Positions 1 to 5,884 of a stretch of 7,994 bases of DNA are shown piece after piece. Position 1 is the stretch's first letter; the number at the start of each line of letters is the position of its first letter. The translations under genes and the position numbers were made by a program. The notes beneath the pieces were generated by a model that was given only the letters and a program-made list of their open reading frames with translations, searched no databases and had not been told where the DNA came from. This DNA comes from Acidobacteriota bacterium (GTDB taxonomy: Bacteria > Acidobacteriota > Vicinamibacteria > Vicinamibacterales > JAFNAJ01). Where the stretch lies: contig JAFNAJ010000101.1 in the NCBI GenBank assembly GCA_017860085.1, forward strand, positions 1 to 7,994, in the 5' to 3' direction.

Positions 1-624
1 CGCGGTTTCGTGGTGCTCTCGGTGAACTACCGACTCGGGATTGGCTACGGCTACGAGTTCCACCAGCCGGCAGCCGCTGGCGCACGCGGGGCGTCGGAAT
101 ACCTCGACGTCAAGGCTGCGGCCGAGTACCTGCGCACGCTGCCGCAGGTGGATGGTTCGCGGGTCGGCATCTACGGCGGCTCGTACGGCGGCTACCTCAC
201 GGCGCTGGCGCTGGCCCGCAATTCAGACCTCTTTGCCGCGGGCGTGGACATCCACGGCGTGCACGACTTCACGAGTCGAGGGTCGGGCTCCGGCGCGGCG
301 CTCATCTCGGCGGTGGCCGAGGCCACCCGCATCGAGAAGGGCGACCGTGAACGGGCACTCGAGGTGGCCTGGCAGTCGTCGCCCGTGTCAGCCATCGCCA
401 CGTGGAGATCGCCCGTGCTGCTCATTCACGGTGACGATGACCGTAACGTGCGGTTCAGCCAGACCGTGGACCTGGTGCGGCGCCTCGACGCCGCGGGCGT
501 GCGCTACGAGGAGATCGTGGTGCCCGACGACACGCACCACTGGATGCGTCACGCCAATGTGTTGAAGGTCCACACGGCCACGGCTGGCTTTTTCGAGCGC
601 GTGCTTCGCGCAGCGAAGCCGTAG
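1..624 (+). CDS. S9 family serine peptidase, C-terminal catalytic part (5' end cut by window)
   Basis: This is the alpha/beta-hydrolase domain of a prolyl oligopeptidase/DPP IV-like (S9) peptidase, a family that cleaves peptides, often after proline. The reading frame is open from base 1, so the start and the expected N-terminal beta-propeller lie outside the window. Counting residues from base 1, the nucleophile elbow GGSYGGY places the catalytic Ser at 61 (codon 181-183), LIHGDDDRNV supplies Asp147, and DDTHHW supplies His179. The Asp-to-His distance of 32 equals that of human DPP IV (D708, H740), so the triad looks intact. The segments SVNYRLGIGYGYEF and FAAGVDIHGVHDF are typical of the exported S9 peptidases common in Acidobacteria. 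The next gene begins 16 bp downstream on the same strand, so the two are probably co-transcribed. Export and substrate cannot be judged without the N terminus. Confidence 0.93.
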   Translation, partial: RGFVVLSVNYRLGIGYGYEFHQPAAAGARGASEYLDVKAAAEYLRTLPQVDGSRVGIYGGSYGGYLTALALARNSDLFAAGVDIHGVHDFTSRGSGSGAALISAVAEATRIEKGDRERALEVAWQSSPVSAIATWRSPVLLIHGDDDRNVRFSQTVDLVRRLDAAGVRYEEIVVPDDTHHWMRHANVLKVHTATAGFFERVLRAAKP

Positions 625-640
625 CTGACGAGACCCCTCC

Positions 641-1099
641 ATGGAGCCGGACGACTCGCTCTCCCCACCACCCAGGCCCCGAGCATCGATCGTGCGAGGC
701 GTCATCGTGGTCCTGGCGCCAGCGGTCGTGTTAATCGCGATCGTGGGATTCCTGTTCTGGCCGCTGCACCACGACTGGGGAGCAGGCGAAATCGGCACCC
801 CCGAGCACCGCCTCTCGGTCCATCTGAAGACCCGCTGGCAGGGCGGTCGCCTCGACTACATCTTCACCGTGCACGCCACGCCCGCCGATCTGGCCCATTA
901 CAGCAACCTGACGTTCCTCGTGCAGGACGAGGAGGGCTTCAACCTGTTCCAGCGCGAGATCGACGTAGAGAAGGAACTGGCGCCAGGCGAGGCGCATCGA
1001 GGGGAGAAGCGCGACTTCGTCTTACGAGACTCTGCGGCGCTCGGACCGATCGCCTACTGCCAGTCGGCCCAGTGGTCGGCAGGGTTTCTCGAGCGCTGA
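641..1099 (+). CDS. Single-pass membrane protein of unknown function, 152 aa
   Basis: I do not recognise a family. The protein has a proline-rich, charged N terminus (residues 1-17) and one hydrophobic segment at about 18-41 (VRGVIVVLAPAVVLIAIVGF, then LFW). A polar, probably beta-rich domain of about 110 residues follows and would sit on the periplasmic side. That domain contains TRWQGGRLDYIFTVHA and a FLVQDEEGFNLFQREI stretch, which resembles the beta-sandwich accessory domains often found behind a signal anchor; this comparison is weak. A single Cys lies near the C terminus (140). The ATG is the first in the frame and starts 16 bp after the S9 peptidase stop. It has no clear Shine-Dalgarno sequence, so translation may depend on read-on from the peptidase gene. 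It ends 14 bp before the convergent regulator gene, which leaves almost no room for a separate terminator. Confidence 0.7.
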   Translation: MEPDDSLSPPPRPRASIVRGVIVVLAPAVVLIAIVGFLFWPLHHDWGAGEIGTPEHRLSVHLKTRWQGGRLDYIFTVHATPADLAHYSNLTFLVQDEEGFNLFQREIDVEKELAPGEAHRGEKRDFVLRDSAALGPIAYCQSAQWSAGFLER

Positions 1100-1113
1100 C
1101 GAGCGCCACGTGT

Positions 1114-2901
1114 TCAGGCGCGGGTGCCGCCAGACGCGCCCAGGTTGCCAACCCACGGCAGATGAGCCGGCAGCGGGATCCCCAGCCGAGCGGCGAGCGC
1201 GGCAAACCGCGGATCGTCGCGCAGCGGGTCGGCCGCGGGCAGCAGGCCGAACCAGAACAGGCGGCTCTCTCGGGCCTCACAGCTCAGGTCGAGCCACTGG
1301 AAGGCCCGGTCCACGTGCCCGAGGCCGGCCTCGACCAGCGCAAGGGCACTCGCCGGCACGTGCTCTCGCTCGCGACGTGCCGCCAACTCGGTGAGCGCCG
1401 TCGTCGCCGGCTCCACCCGGCCGGCACGTCCAAGCGCGTGCGCGAGGAATCCGATTGACACCGCGTCGGCGGCCAGGCCGCGAGCCTCCGCGAAGAGGTC
1501 CACGGCATCGCCCCATCGCTCGTCAGCCCCGAGGAGCCACCCCCGCACGTAGCGGGCGAGCACCGAGTTTGGATGGCGCTGGAGTGTCGCCTCCGCCTGT
1601 TGCTCGGCCCGCAGGCGTTCCCCAGCCAGCAGGTAGAGCCACCCCGTCGTGCTCAACGTCATTTCCGAGAGCGGGTCGACCGCACACGCGGCCTCGGCGT
1701 GCTGCAGCGCGGACACGCGATCGGCACGGACCGTCAGGAGGAAGAGGCCGTACGACGTCCGGGCCAGCTCGCTGCTCGGGTTGAGGTGAATCGCGTGCAG
1801 GAACTCCTCTTCGGCGCCGTCGAACTCCCACTCGTGCAGCCACCGGGCGAACGCCAGCGCGACGTGCCCATGACTCAGCGAGCGGTCGAGCGACAAGGCG
1901 ATCGTCGCTGCCTCGCGAGCGCGCGGGAAGACCTCGCTGCCAGGCGCGTGTCCCCAGAAACCCAGCGCGGCGAGGCAAGTGGCCATGGATTCGTGTGCCG
2001 GCGCGTACGACGGATCCGCCTCGATGGCCTGCTGCAGGTGGCGAATCCCAGCCTGGAGCGTGTCGCGCGTCGCCGTGTTCATCACCCGGCGGGCCTTGAC
2101 CAGCGCCAGGTGGGCCACGGGATCGACCAGGTCGACGTGGGCGCTCGGCGGAGGCGCGCCTGGTTGGAGCGCCGCCCGCACTGCGTCGGCGACGCTCGCG
2201 GCGATGTGCCGGTGCGCGCGTGACAGGGGCTTCGCCGCGTCCTCGTAGGTCTCACCCCAGACCTGCCGTTCGTCAGGATCCAGCTCGATCAAGCCAGCCG
2301 TCACCTTGACGCGTTCGCCGTCGCGCAAGACCGTGCCGGCCACGACTGCACCGACGTGCAGTTCCGCCCCGATGTCAAGCAGCGAACGGCTCGATCCCTT
2401 CAGATGGCGCACTGACTGCCGCGAGATCACGCGCAGGCCAGGCACCCGGCTGAGCTCGGTAATGATCGCGTCGAGGAGTCCCTCGGCAAACTCGTCGTCT
2501 GCGGCGTCGCGAGACAGCGTGTCGAAGGGCAGCACGGCGACCCGTGGGTGCGAGCTGGACGGGCACGGCCAGACGGGTGCGACGAGCCGATAGCCACGCT
2601 TGGAGACCGTCTCGATGAACCGCGCGGGTCGGTCCACGTCCCCGAGCGACACGCGCAGCTCCGCAACGGCCTTCGACAGCGACGACTCGCCGACGAAGCG
2701 GCCGTGCCACACCTGGTCGAGCAGTTCGTCCTTGGAGATCACGTCGCCGGCGTGGGCCGCCAGCAGCGTCAGCAGGTCCATGACCAGGGGCCGGACGTGC
2801 ACGGTCCGTGGACCGTCACTGAGGCAGCAGGCGTCGGTCTGGACAGTCCATGGACCGACGCCGAACCGAGCGCCGAGACCGCCGGGCGAACTCCGACCCA
2901 T
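1114..2901 (-). CDS. Winged-helix (OmpR/CadC-type) transcriptional regulator with TolB/FlgO-like domain and TPR repeats
   Basis: A 595-residue one-component regulator. Residues about 12-108 form a Trans_reg_C winged helix: GDVISKDELLDQVW, then SSLSKAVAELRVSLGD as the recognition-helix region, and FIETVSKRGYRLVAP as the wing. Residues about 119-246 (VAVLPFDTLS...FAEGLLDAIITELSRVPGLRVISR...) match the TolB-N/FlgO-like domain that often follows this DNA-binding domain in acidobacterial regulators. From about 264 to the end the protein is alpha-helical TPR-like, with AIEADPSYAPAH and AIHLNPSSELAR as clear repeat ends and a terminal DPLRDDPRFAALAARLGI motif usual for the family. Unlike E. coli CadC, no transmembrane helix lies between the domains, so it should be cytosolic. 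The ATG lacks a visible Shine-Dalgarno. It is divergent from the methyltransferase gene, whose control region it may bind. The target and inducer are unknown. Confidence 0.9.
   Translation of the reverse strand: MGRSSPGGLGARFGVGPWTVQTDACCLSDGPRTVHVRPLVMDLLTLLAAHAGDVISKDELLDQVWHGRFVGESSLSKAVAELRVSLGDVDRPARFIETVSKRGYRLVAPVWPCPSSSHPRVAVLPFDTLSRDAADDEFAEGLLDAIITELSRVPGLRVISRQSVRHLKGSSRSLLDIGAELHVGAVVAGTVLRDGERVKVTAGLIELDPDERQVWGETYEDAAKPLSRAHRHIAASVADAVRAALQPGAPPPSAHVDLVDPVAHLALVKARRVMNTATRDTLQAGIRHLQQAIEADPSYAPAHESMATCLAALGFWGHAPGSEVFPRAREAATIALSLDRSLSHGHVALAFARWLHEWEFDGAEEEFLHAIHLNPSSELARTSYGLFLLTVRADRVSALQHAEAACAVDPLSEMTLSTTGWLYLLAGERLRAEQQAEATLQRHPNSVLARYVRGWLLGADERWGDAVDLFAEARGLAADAVSIGFLAHALGRAGRVEPATTALTELAARREREHVPASALALVEAGLGHVDRAFQWLDLSCEARESRLFWFGLLPAADPLRDDPRFAALAARLGIPLPAHLPWVGNLGASGGTRA
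2801..2816. repeat. Perfect 7-bp inverted repeat inside the regulator coding start
   Basis: ACGGTCC and GGACCGT flank a 2-bp centre. The site lies 85-100 bp inside the regulator gene, where it encodes the second half of the winged-helix N-terminal sheet. It sits next to a longer dyad at 2830-2862 and shares the core GGACCG with it. It may be an operator or mRNA hairpin, or a chance result of the repeated G-P-x-T-V residues. Confidence 0.4.
2830..2862. repeat. Perfect 10-bp inverted repeat with inner dyad, inside the regulator coding start
   Basis: GGCGTCGGTC (2830-2839) is the exact reverse complement of GACCGACGCC (2853-2862). The 13-bp centre contains a further small dyad, GGAC..GTCC with CCATGG. 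In the regulator mRNA this could fold into a strong hairpin about 40-70 nt after the start codon. The position would suit autoregulation or a translation or stability element. This function is inference; only the symmetry is seen. Confidence 0.5.
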
Positions 2902-2978
2902 AGCCGTGGGCTGGGGGACGGCTGCAACCCTCGTCTCCTTCTACACCCGTCCTGCCCGTACTACAAGCGTCAAATCGC

Positions 2979-2995
2979 GCCATGTTCGGCCATGT
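2979..2995. promoter_or_regulatory. Candidate operator: GCCATGT direct repeat in the divergent regulator/methyltransferase region
   Basis: Two copies of GCCATGT at 2979-2985 and 2989-2995 are separated by TCG, giving a 10-bp period (one helical turn). OmpR/PhoB-type winged-helix proteins typically bind 7-bp direct repeats with about 4-bp spacers, so the arrangement suits the neighbouring regulator. The pair is also enclosed by TCGCG (2975-2979) and CGCGA (2996-3000), giving an imperfect dyad. It lies 78 bp upstream of the regulator start and 147 bp upstream of the methyltransferase start. The link to this regulator is inferred. Confidence 0.45.
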
Positions 2996-3129
2996 CGCGA
3001 CACCGGATGACCCCGCCCGCGAACCCACCCGAGGCGGTGTGGAAGGATTCAACGTCGCCCGGTAAGCAGGGCCGCGACTGTTGTCGTAGGTTGCTGTGAG
3101 CGCCGCGTCATCCCTGGCGCGGCACGCCG

Positions 3130-3135
3130 AAGGAG
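3130..3135 (+). promoter_or_regulatory. Ribosome binding site of the methyltransferase gene
   Basis: AAGGAG sits 7 nt before the ATG at 3143. It favours this start over the in-frame ATG at 3188, which has no purine-rich leader, and therefore supports the signal-peptide-containing form of the protein. Confidence 0.8.
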
Positions 3136-3142
3136 TGGTCTC

Positions 3143-3778
3143 ATGGCGCGTGCGTTCGTCGTCTCGCTCTCGCTCCTCGTGGGCGCGATGGCCTCCCTTC
3201 CAGCGCAGACGACTCACCCAAACGTCAAGGAACTGGATGCGCAGGTCACCCGGTTCCTCGACGAGCGACGTGGCAGCTGGCGCGACATGAACGTGCCCGA
3301 GGCCGACGGCCGCCTGCTTCACGATCTCATTGTCGAGCACAAGTACCGCCAGGCCCTCGAGATAGGCACGTCGACCGGGCACTCGGGAATCTGGATGGCT
3401 TGGGCGTTGGCGAAGACGGGCGGCAGGCTGCTCACCATCGACATCGACGAGGGGCGGTACCGGGAGGCCGTGGCCAACTTCAAGGCCGCGGGGCTCGCCC
3501 CCTACATCGACGCACGGCTCGCGGACGCCCACGACCTCGTCCCGACCCTGGCTGGTCCGTTCGACTTCGTCTTCATCGATGCCGACAAGGACTGGTACAC
3601 CACCTACGCGCGGAGTGTTCTGCCCAAGCTGCGCTCCGGTGGCTGCCTCACCGCCCACAATGTCTCGCCGAGGCGCCGGTGGTCGATGACCGGGGACTTC
3701 TACGAGTACATCACCGGCCTGCCGACCCTCGACACGAAGGTCGTCAACGGCGGGCTGTCGATCAGCTTCAAGCGTTAG
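3143..3778 (+). CDS. Class I SAM-dependent O-methyltransferase with N-terminal signal peptide
   Basis: A 211-residue Rossmann-fold methyltransferase of the O-methyltransferase/Methyltransf_24 group, which moves the methyl group of S-adenosylmethionine to a small hydroxylated acceptor. Motif I is LEIGTSTGHSG (72-82), the acidic ribose-binding end of strand 2 is LTIDID (97-102), ADAHDL (127-132) contacts the adenine region, and FDFVFIDADKDWY (140-152) is the family signature with the metal-site Asp. The usual second metal motif D-N reads TAHNV (170-174), so Asp is replaced by His172. Residues 1-21 (basic start, hydrophobic core, A-Q after LP) look like a Sec signal peptide, unusual for a SAM enzyme. 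A strong Shine-Dalgarno supports this start. The gene is divergent from the TPR regulator and its last 11 bp overlap the convergent glutamine-synthetase-like gene. Substrate unknown. Confidence 0.88.
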   Translation: MARAFVVSLSLLVGAMASLPAQTTHPNVKELDAQVTRFLDERRGSWRDMNVPEADGRLLHDLIVEHKYRQALEIGTSTGHSGIWMAWALAKTGGRLLTIDIDEGRYREAVANFKAAGLAPYIDARLADAHDLVPTLAGPFDFVFIDADKDWYTTYARSVLPKLRSGGCLTAHNVSPRRRWSMTGDFYEYITGLPTLDTKVVNGGLSISFKR

Positions 3779-5189
3779 GGTCGAGTACCTGCAGGAAGCG
3801 GTCGATGACGTGCGGGGGGAAGACGCCGCCGGCCTCGAGGACGCCGCGACGCTGACGAAGGCCCTCTGCCACCTCCGCGAACGATCGCGGCACCGGAGGC
3901 GAGGCTTCGTCCGACTCGCCAACGGCCGTACGCGCCAGCAGGTCGTCACTCACCACGCCGCGTCCGGCCAGCATCGACTGCGCGATGCCCGCCAGCAGCA
4001 GGTGCGGGTGCGCCGACCCGTCGGGCAGCCTGAATTCCACCGTCTCCGGACCGACGGCGCGCCCCTGGTCGTCGCGCGCCACGATGGGGATGCGCACCAG
4101 CGCCTTCCGGTTGTAGCGTCCCCACGACACGCGACTCGGGGCCTCCTTCGCCTGCTGCAGCCGGACGAACGAACTCGGCACGCGATTGCCGAACGCCATG
4201 AGCGCGGGTGCGCTGGTGACGAGTCCCGCGACGAGCCACGCCGCCTCCGTGGCCAGCGCACCGCTCGGGCCCGCCACCGAGCGGAAGGTGCCCGCGACGC
4301 GCGGCGCGAGGTGCACGTGCAGCCCGCTACCGGCGTGTCCCTGTCGCAGGATCGGGTCGAACCGGCAACGAAATCCGCGCTCGTGGGCCAGGTTGCGCAG
4401 CAGCCACTGCGCCAGCACCACGGCGTCGGCGGCGTCGGGCAGCGGCTGCAGCGCCAGCTCCACCTCGTGCTGCTCCCAGATGCGCTCGTCACCGTCACCC
4501 GGCTCGATGTATCCCACCTCGCTGTGCCCGTACTTGACCGGCACGCCAGTCTCGGCCAGCAGCACCAGCGCCCGTCGTCGCAGCTCCTCGCCGAACACGA
4601 ACGGCGAACTTGCGTGATACCCACGCTCGGCCGACCCGTAGACATCGCCATCGCCGGGGCGCTTTCCCAGGAAGTACTCCACCTCGCCGAGCGCCAACAG
4701 TTCGACACCGGCCTCTGCGCTCACGCGCGCAGAGGCGCGCCGGACGATCGTATCGGGTGATTCGGGAAGGGGCGCGCCGTCGCGTCCGTCGTGCCCGCAC
4801 AGCACTGCGAGCGTCGGCACGCGGGCAAACGGGTCGAGGAATGCCGTCGAGAGACGCGGACGCAGCACGACGTCCGACGCGGTGACCGCCACGCCGTGCG
4901 CGCCAAAGAGGCTCGACCCGTCGGCGCGTTCGCCGAAGGCGAGGATCTCTCGGACGTGGGCGCGGTCGCGCGGGACGAAATCCAGGGTCTTCAACCACCC
5001 GTCGCCGCCCACGTGGAGCAGGCTCACCAGCCTCAGGCGCTGGTCGTCGAACAGCGCCACGAGGTCGTCGATGGTCCACTCGTCCGGCGCGCGGCCGAGG
5101 AGCCGCATCAGCCGGCTGGCCGGCAACACGGCCGGCTCGCGGCCGGGTGCCCCCTGTGGGTCTGGAACGGGTATCACGCTGGTACGCAC
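3768..5189 (-). CDS. Glutamine synthetase family protein (GS-I-like)
   Basis: A 473-residue ATP-dependent amide/gamma-glutamyl ligase of the glutamine synthetase fold. The N-terminal beta-grasp part (about 37-112) carries ADGSSLFG, with the latch Asp90 and Ser93. The catalytic part shows GEVEYFL (E169, E171), SEVGYIEPG (E224), WEQHEVEL (E242), GSGLHVHLAP (H291), SFVRLQQAKEAP (R343, E349), RYNRKALVRIP (R361) and VEFRLPDGSAHPHL (E385, R387). The spacing E242-H291-R343-E349-R361 equals E. coli E220-H269-R321-E327-R339 exactly, but E224-E242 is 10 residues longer than E212-E220. No tyrosine occurs after 359, so GlnE-type adenylylation is not possible. The start is GTG at 5189 without a clear Shine-Dalgarno; ATG at 5108 is an alternative. 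It lies 69 bp downstream of the cytochrome gene. It could make glutamine or act on another amine. Confidence 0.87.
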   Translation of the reverse strand: MRTSVIPVPDPQGAPGREPAVLPASRLMRLLGRAPDEWTIDDLVALFDDQRLRLVSLLHVGGDGWLKTLDFVPRDRAHVREILAFGERADGSSLFGAHGVAVTASDVVLRPRLSTAFLDPFARVPTLAVLCGHDGRDGAPLPESPDTIVRRASARVSAEAGVELLALGEVEYFLGKRPGDGDVYGSAERGYHASSPFVFGEELRRRALVLLAETGVPVKYGHSEVGYIEPGDGDERIWEQHEVELALQPLPDAADAVVLAQWLLRNLAHERGFRCRFDPILRQGHAGSGLHVHLAPRVAGTFRSVAGPSGALATEAAWLVAGLVTSAPALMAFGNRVPSSFVRLQQAKEAPSRVSWGRYNRKALVRIPIVARDDQGRAVGPETVEFRLPDGSAHPHLLLAGIAQSMLAGRGVVSDDLLARTAVGESDEASPPVPRSFAEVAEGLRQRRGVLEAGGVFPPHVIDRFLQVLDPNA

Positions 5190-5258
5190 ACGAAGGGCGC
5201 GGCGCGCGGGCCCGTGGCCCTCGCGTCACGCCCTCCGACGGTGGTGTTCAGACGACGG

Positions 5259-5663
5259 CTAGACGTTTTCCTTCTTGTGGCAGTCGGCGCACTTGACGGG
5301 CGCCTTCTTGGCCTCGTCCTTGGCGTGGCAGTCGATGCAGAGGCCCTTCTTCGCCATCGGGTCGTGGAAGGCGGCCTGCAGCTTCGTCTTCATCGGCGCC
5401 GCCGCCACCTTGGTGTGGCAGTCGGTGCACTTCTGGTTCGCGGTCTTGGCCGGCATCTCGGCCTTCGACGCGTGATGGCACGTGTCGCACTTGTCGCCCA
5501 CGGCCTTGGCGTGCTTGGCGTGGTCGAACTTCACCCCGCCCATCGGCGCGCCCTTGAGGATGACGACACCAGGAGCCTTCTCGGCCTGCGCGAAGACTGC
5601 CGCCCCACTTGCAGCGATAGCCAGCGCCGCGATCGCCACGAGGACCACTGTCAAACGCTTCAT
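5259..5663 (-). CDS. Periplasmic tetraheme cytochrome c3-type protein
   Basis: A 134-residue electron-transfer protein. Residues 1-27 form a Sec signal peptide (MKRLTVVLVAIAALAIAASG, then cleavage likely after AQA). Four heme sites follow: CDTCH (59-63), CTDCH (79-83), CIDCH (109-113) and CADCH (125-129). The mature protein has exactly eight histidines: four in the CXXCH motifs, plus H48 and H51 (FDHAKHA), H64 (CHH) and H100 (FHDP). This order, HxxH, CXXCHH, CXXCH, H, CXXCH, CXXCH, is that of Desulfovibrio cytochrome c3 and supplies bis-His ligation for every heme. Desulfovibrio c3 often uses CX4CH at two sites; here all are CXXCH. The ATG at 5663 is preferred over the ATG at 5720 because it has AGGAGG ahead of it and begins the signal peptide. 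It may be co-transcribed with the glutamine-synthetase-like gene downstream. Redox partner unknown. Confidence 0.93.
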   Translation of the reverse strand: MKRLTVVLVAIAALAIAASGAAVFAQAEKAPGVVILKGAPMGGVKFDHAKHAKAVGDKCDTCHHASKAEMPAKTANQKCTDCHTKVAAAPMKTKLQAAFHDPMAKKGLCIDCHAKDEAKKAPVKCADCHKKENV

Positions 5664-5674
5664 ACCGTCTCTCT

Positions 5675-5680
5675 CCTCCT
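5675..5680 (-). promoter_or_regulatory. Ribosome binding site of the cytochrome gene
   Basis: On the minus strand AGGAGG, followed by more purines (AGAGAGA), lies 11 nt or less before the ATG at 5663. It fixes the start and removes the first 19 codons of the longer open frame that begins at 5720. Confidence 0.8.
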
Positions 5681-5759
5681 GCGCCCCGCCTCTCGGCCGG
5701 CGCCCACTGGGGACCGTCAAAGGCTACATCCATCGGCATCTCGCTGTAAACAGGGTTCT

Positions 5760-5805
5760 CGGTTTCACAACCGGGACGGGTCCTGTCCGCGAGGTTGTGA
5801 AACCG
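5760..5805. promoter_or_regulatory. Long dyad: two GGTT-N4-AACC sites in inverted orientation in the divergent cytochrome/GH109 region
   Basis: CGGTTTCACAACC (5760-5772) is the exact reverse complement of GGTTGTGAAACCG (5793-5805), separated by 20 bp that contain a weaker GGAC/GTCC dyad. Each arm is also a small palindrome of the form GGTT-N4-AACC, and the two centres are 32 bp apart, about three helical turns. This could be a paired operator that loops or binds a tetramer, or a hairpin. It lies about 97 bp from the cytochrome start and 91 bp from the GH109-like start. The binding protein is unknown. Confidence 0.5.
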
Positions 5806-5819
5806 GCTCGAAAGGTCCT

Positions 5820-5846
5820 GGGGCCCGAGGTTCTAAAGAACGCCCC
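5820..5846. repeat. Palindrome GTTCTAAAGAAC flanked by GGGGC/GCCCC
   Basis: GTTCTAAAGAAC (5830-5841) is a perfect 12-bp palindrome. GGGGC (5820-5824) and GCCCC (5842-5846) enclose it with a 5-bp asymmetry on the left side. It may be an operator of the GH109-like gene or part of its leader structure; no regulator can be named. Confidence 0.45.
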
Positions 5847-5860
5847 GGGATGCTAAGGTT

Positions 5861-5882
5861 CTGGGGTTCGCCGAGCCCCCAG
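5861..5882 (+). promoter_or_regulatory. Small leader hairpin before the GH109-like gene
   Basis: CTGGGG (5861-5866) pairs with CCCCAG (5877-5882) around a 10-nt loop. It ends 14 nt before the start codon, directly ahead of the palindromic ribosome binding site. It is short and G/C-only apart from one pair, so chance is possible. Confidence 0.3.
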
Positions 5883-5884
5883 CC

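Larger units (their letters stand above)
2902..3142. other. Divergent intergenic region, regulator/methyltransferase
   Basis: This 241-bp gap must hold the promoters of both flanking genes. It contains the GCCATGT direct repeat at 2979-2995 and the Shine-Dalgarno at 3130-3135. I could not pick convincing -35/-10 boxes on either strand and saw no protein-coding or RNA-gene signal. Confidence 0.6.

Noticed and set aside
3080..3120. TTGTCG-like -35 element before the methyltransferase gene
   Set aside because: No acceptable -10 follows at 16-18 bp, so I did not call a promoter.
2816..3949. A 377-codon open frame on the minus strand, covering the methyltransferase antisense
   Set aside because: It lies across the methyltransferase, both flanking gene ends and the divergent promoter region. 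The translation is Arg/Pro/Val-rich without domains, and the sense gene has a clear family signature and a strong ribosome binding site. It is a by-product of high GC.
3810..4760. A 316-codon plus-strand open frame antisense to the glutamine-synthetase-like gene
   Set aside because: It is fully covered by a gene with placed catalytic residues. The translation is Arg/Gln/His-rich and resembles no family.
5664..5720. N-terminal extension of the cytochrome to the ATG at 5720
   Set aside because: The extra 19 residues are Arg/Gly-rich and would block the signal peptide, while the ATG at 5663 has AGGAGG ahead of it.
5720..5750. TTTACA and TAGCCT as a sigma-70 promoter for the cytochrome gene
   Set aside because: The -10 match is poor and the spacer is 18 bp. 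In GC-rich DNA this is too weak for a confident promoter call.
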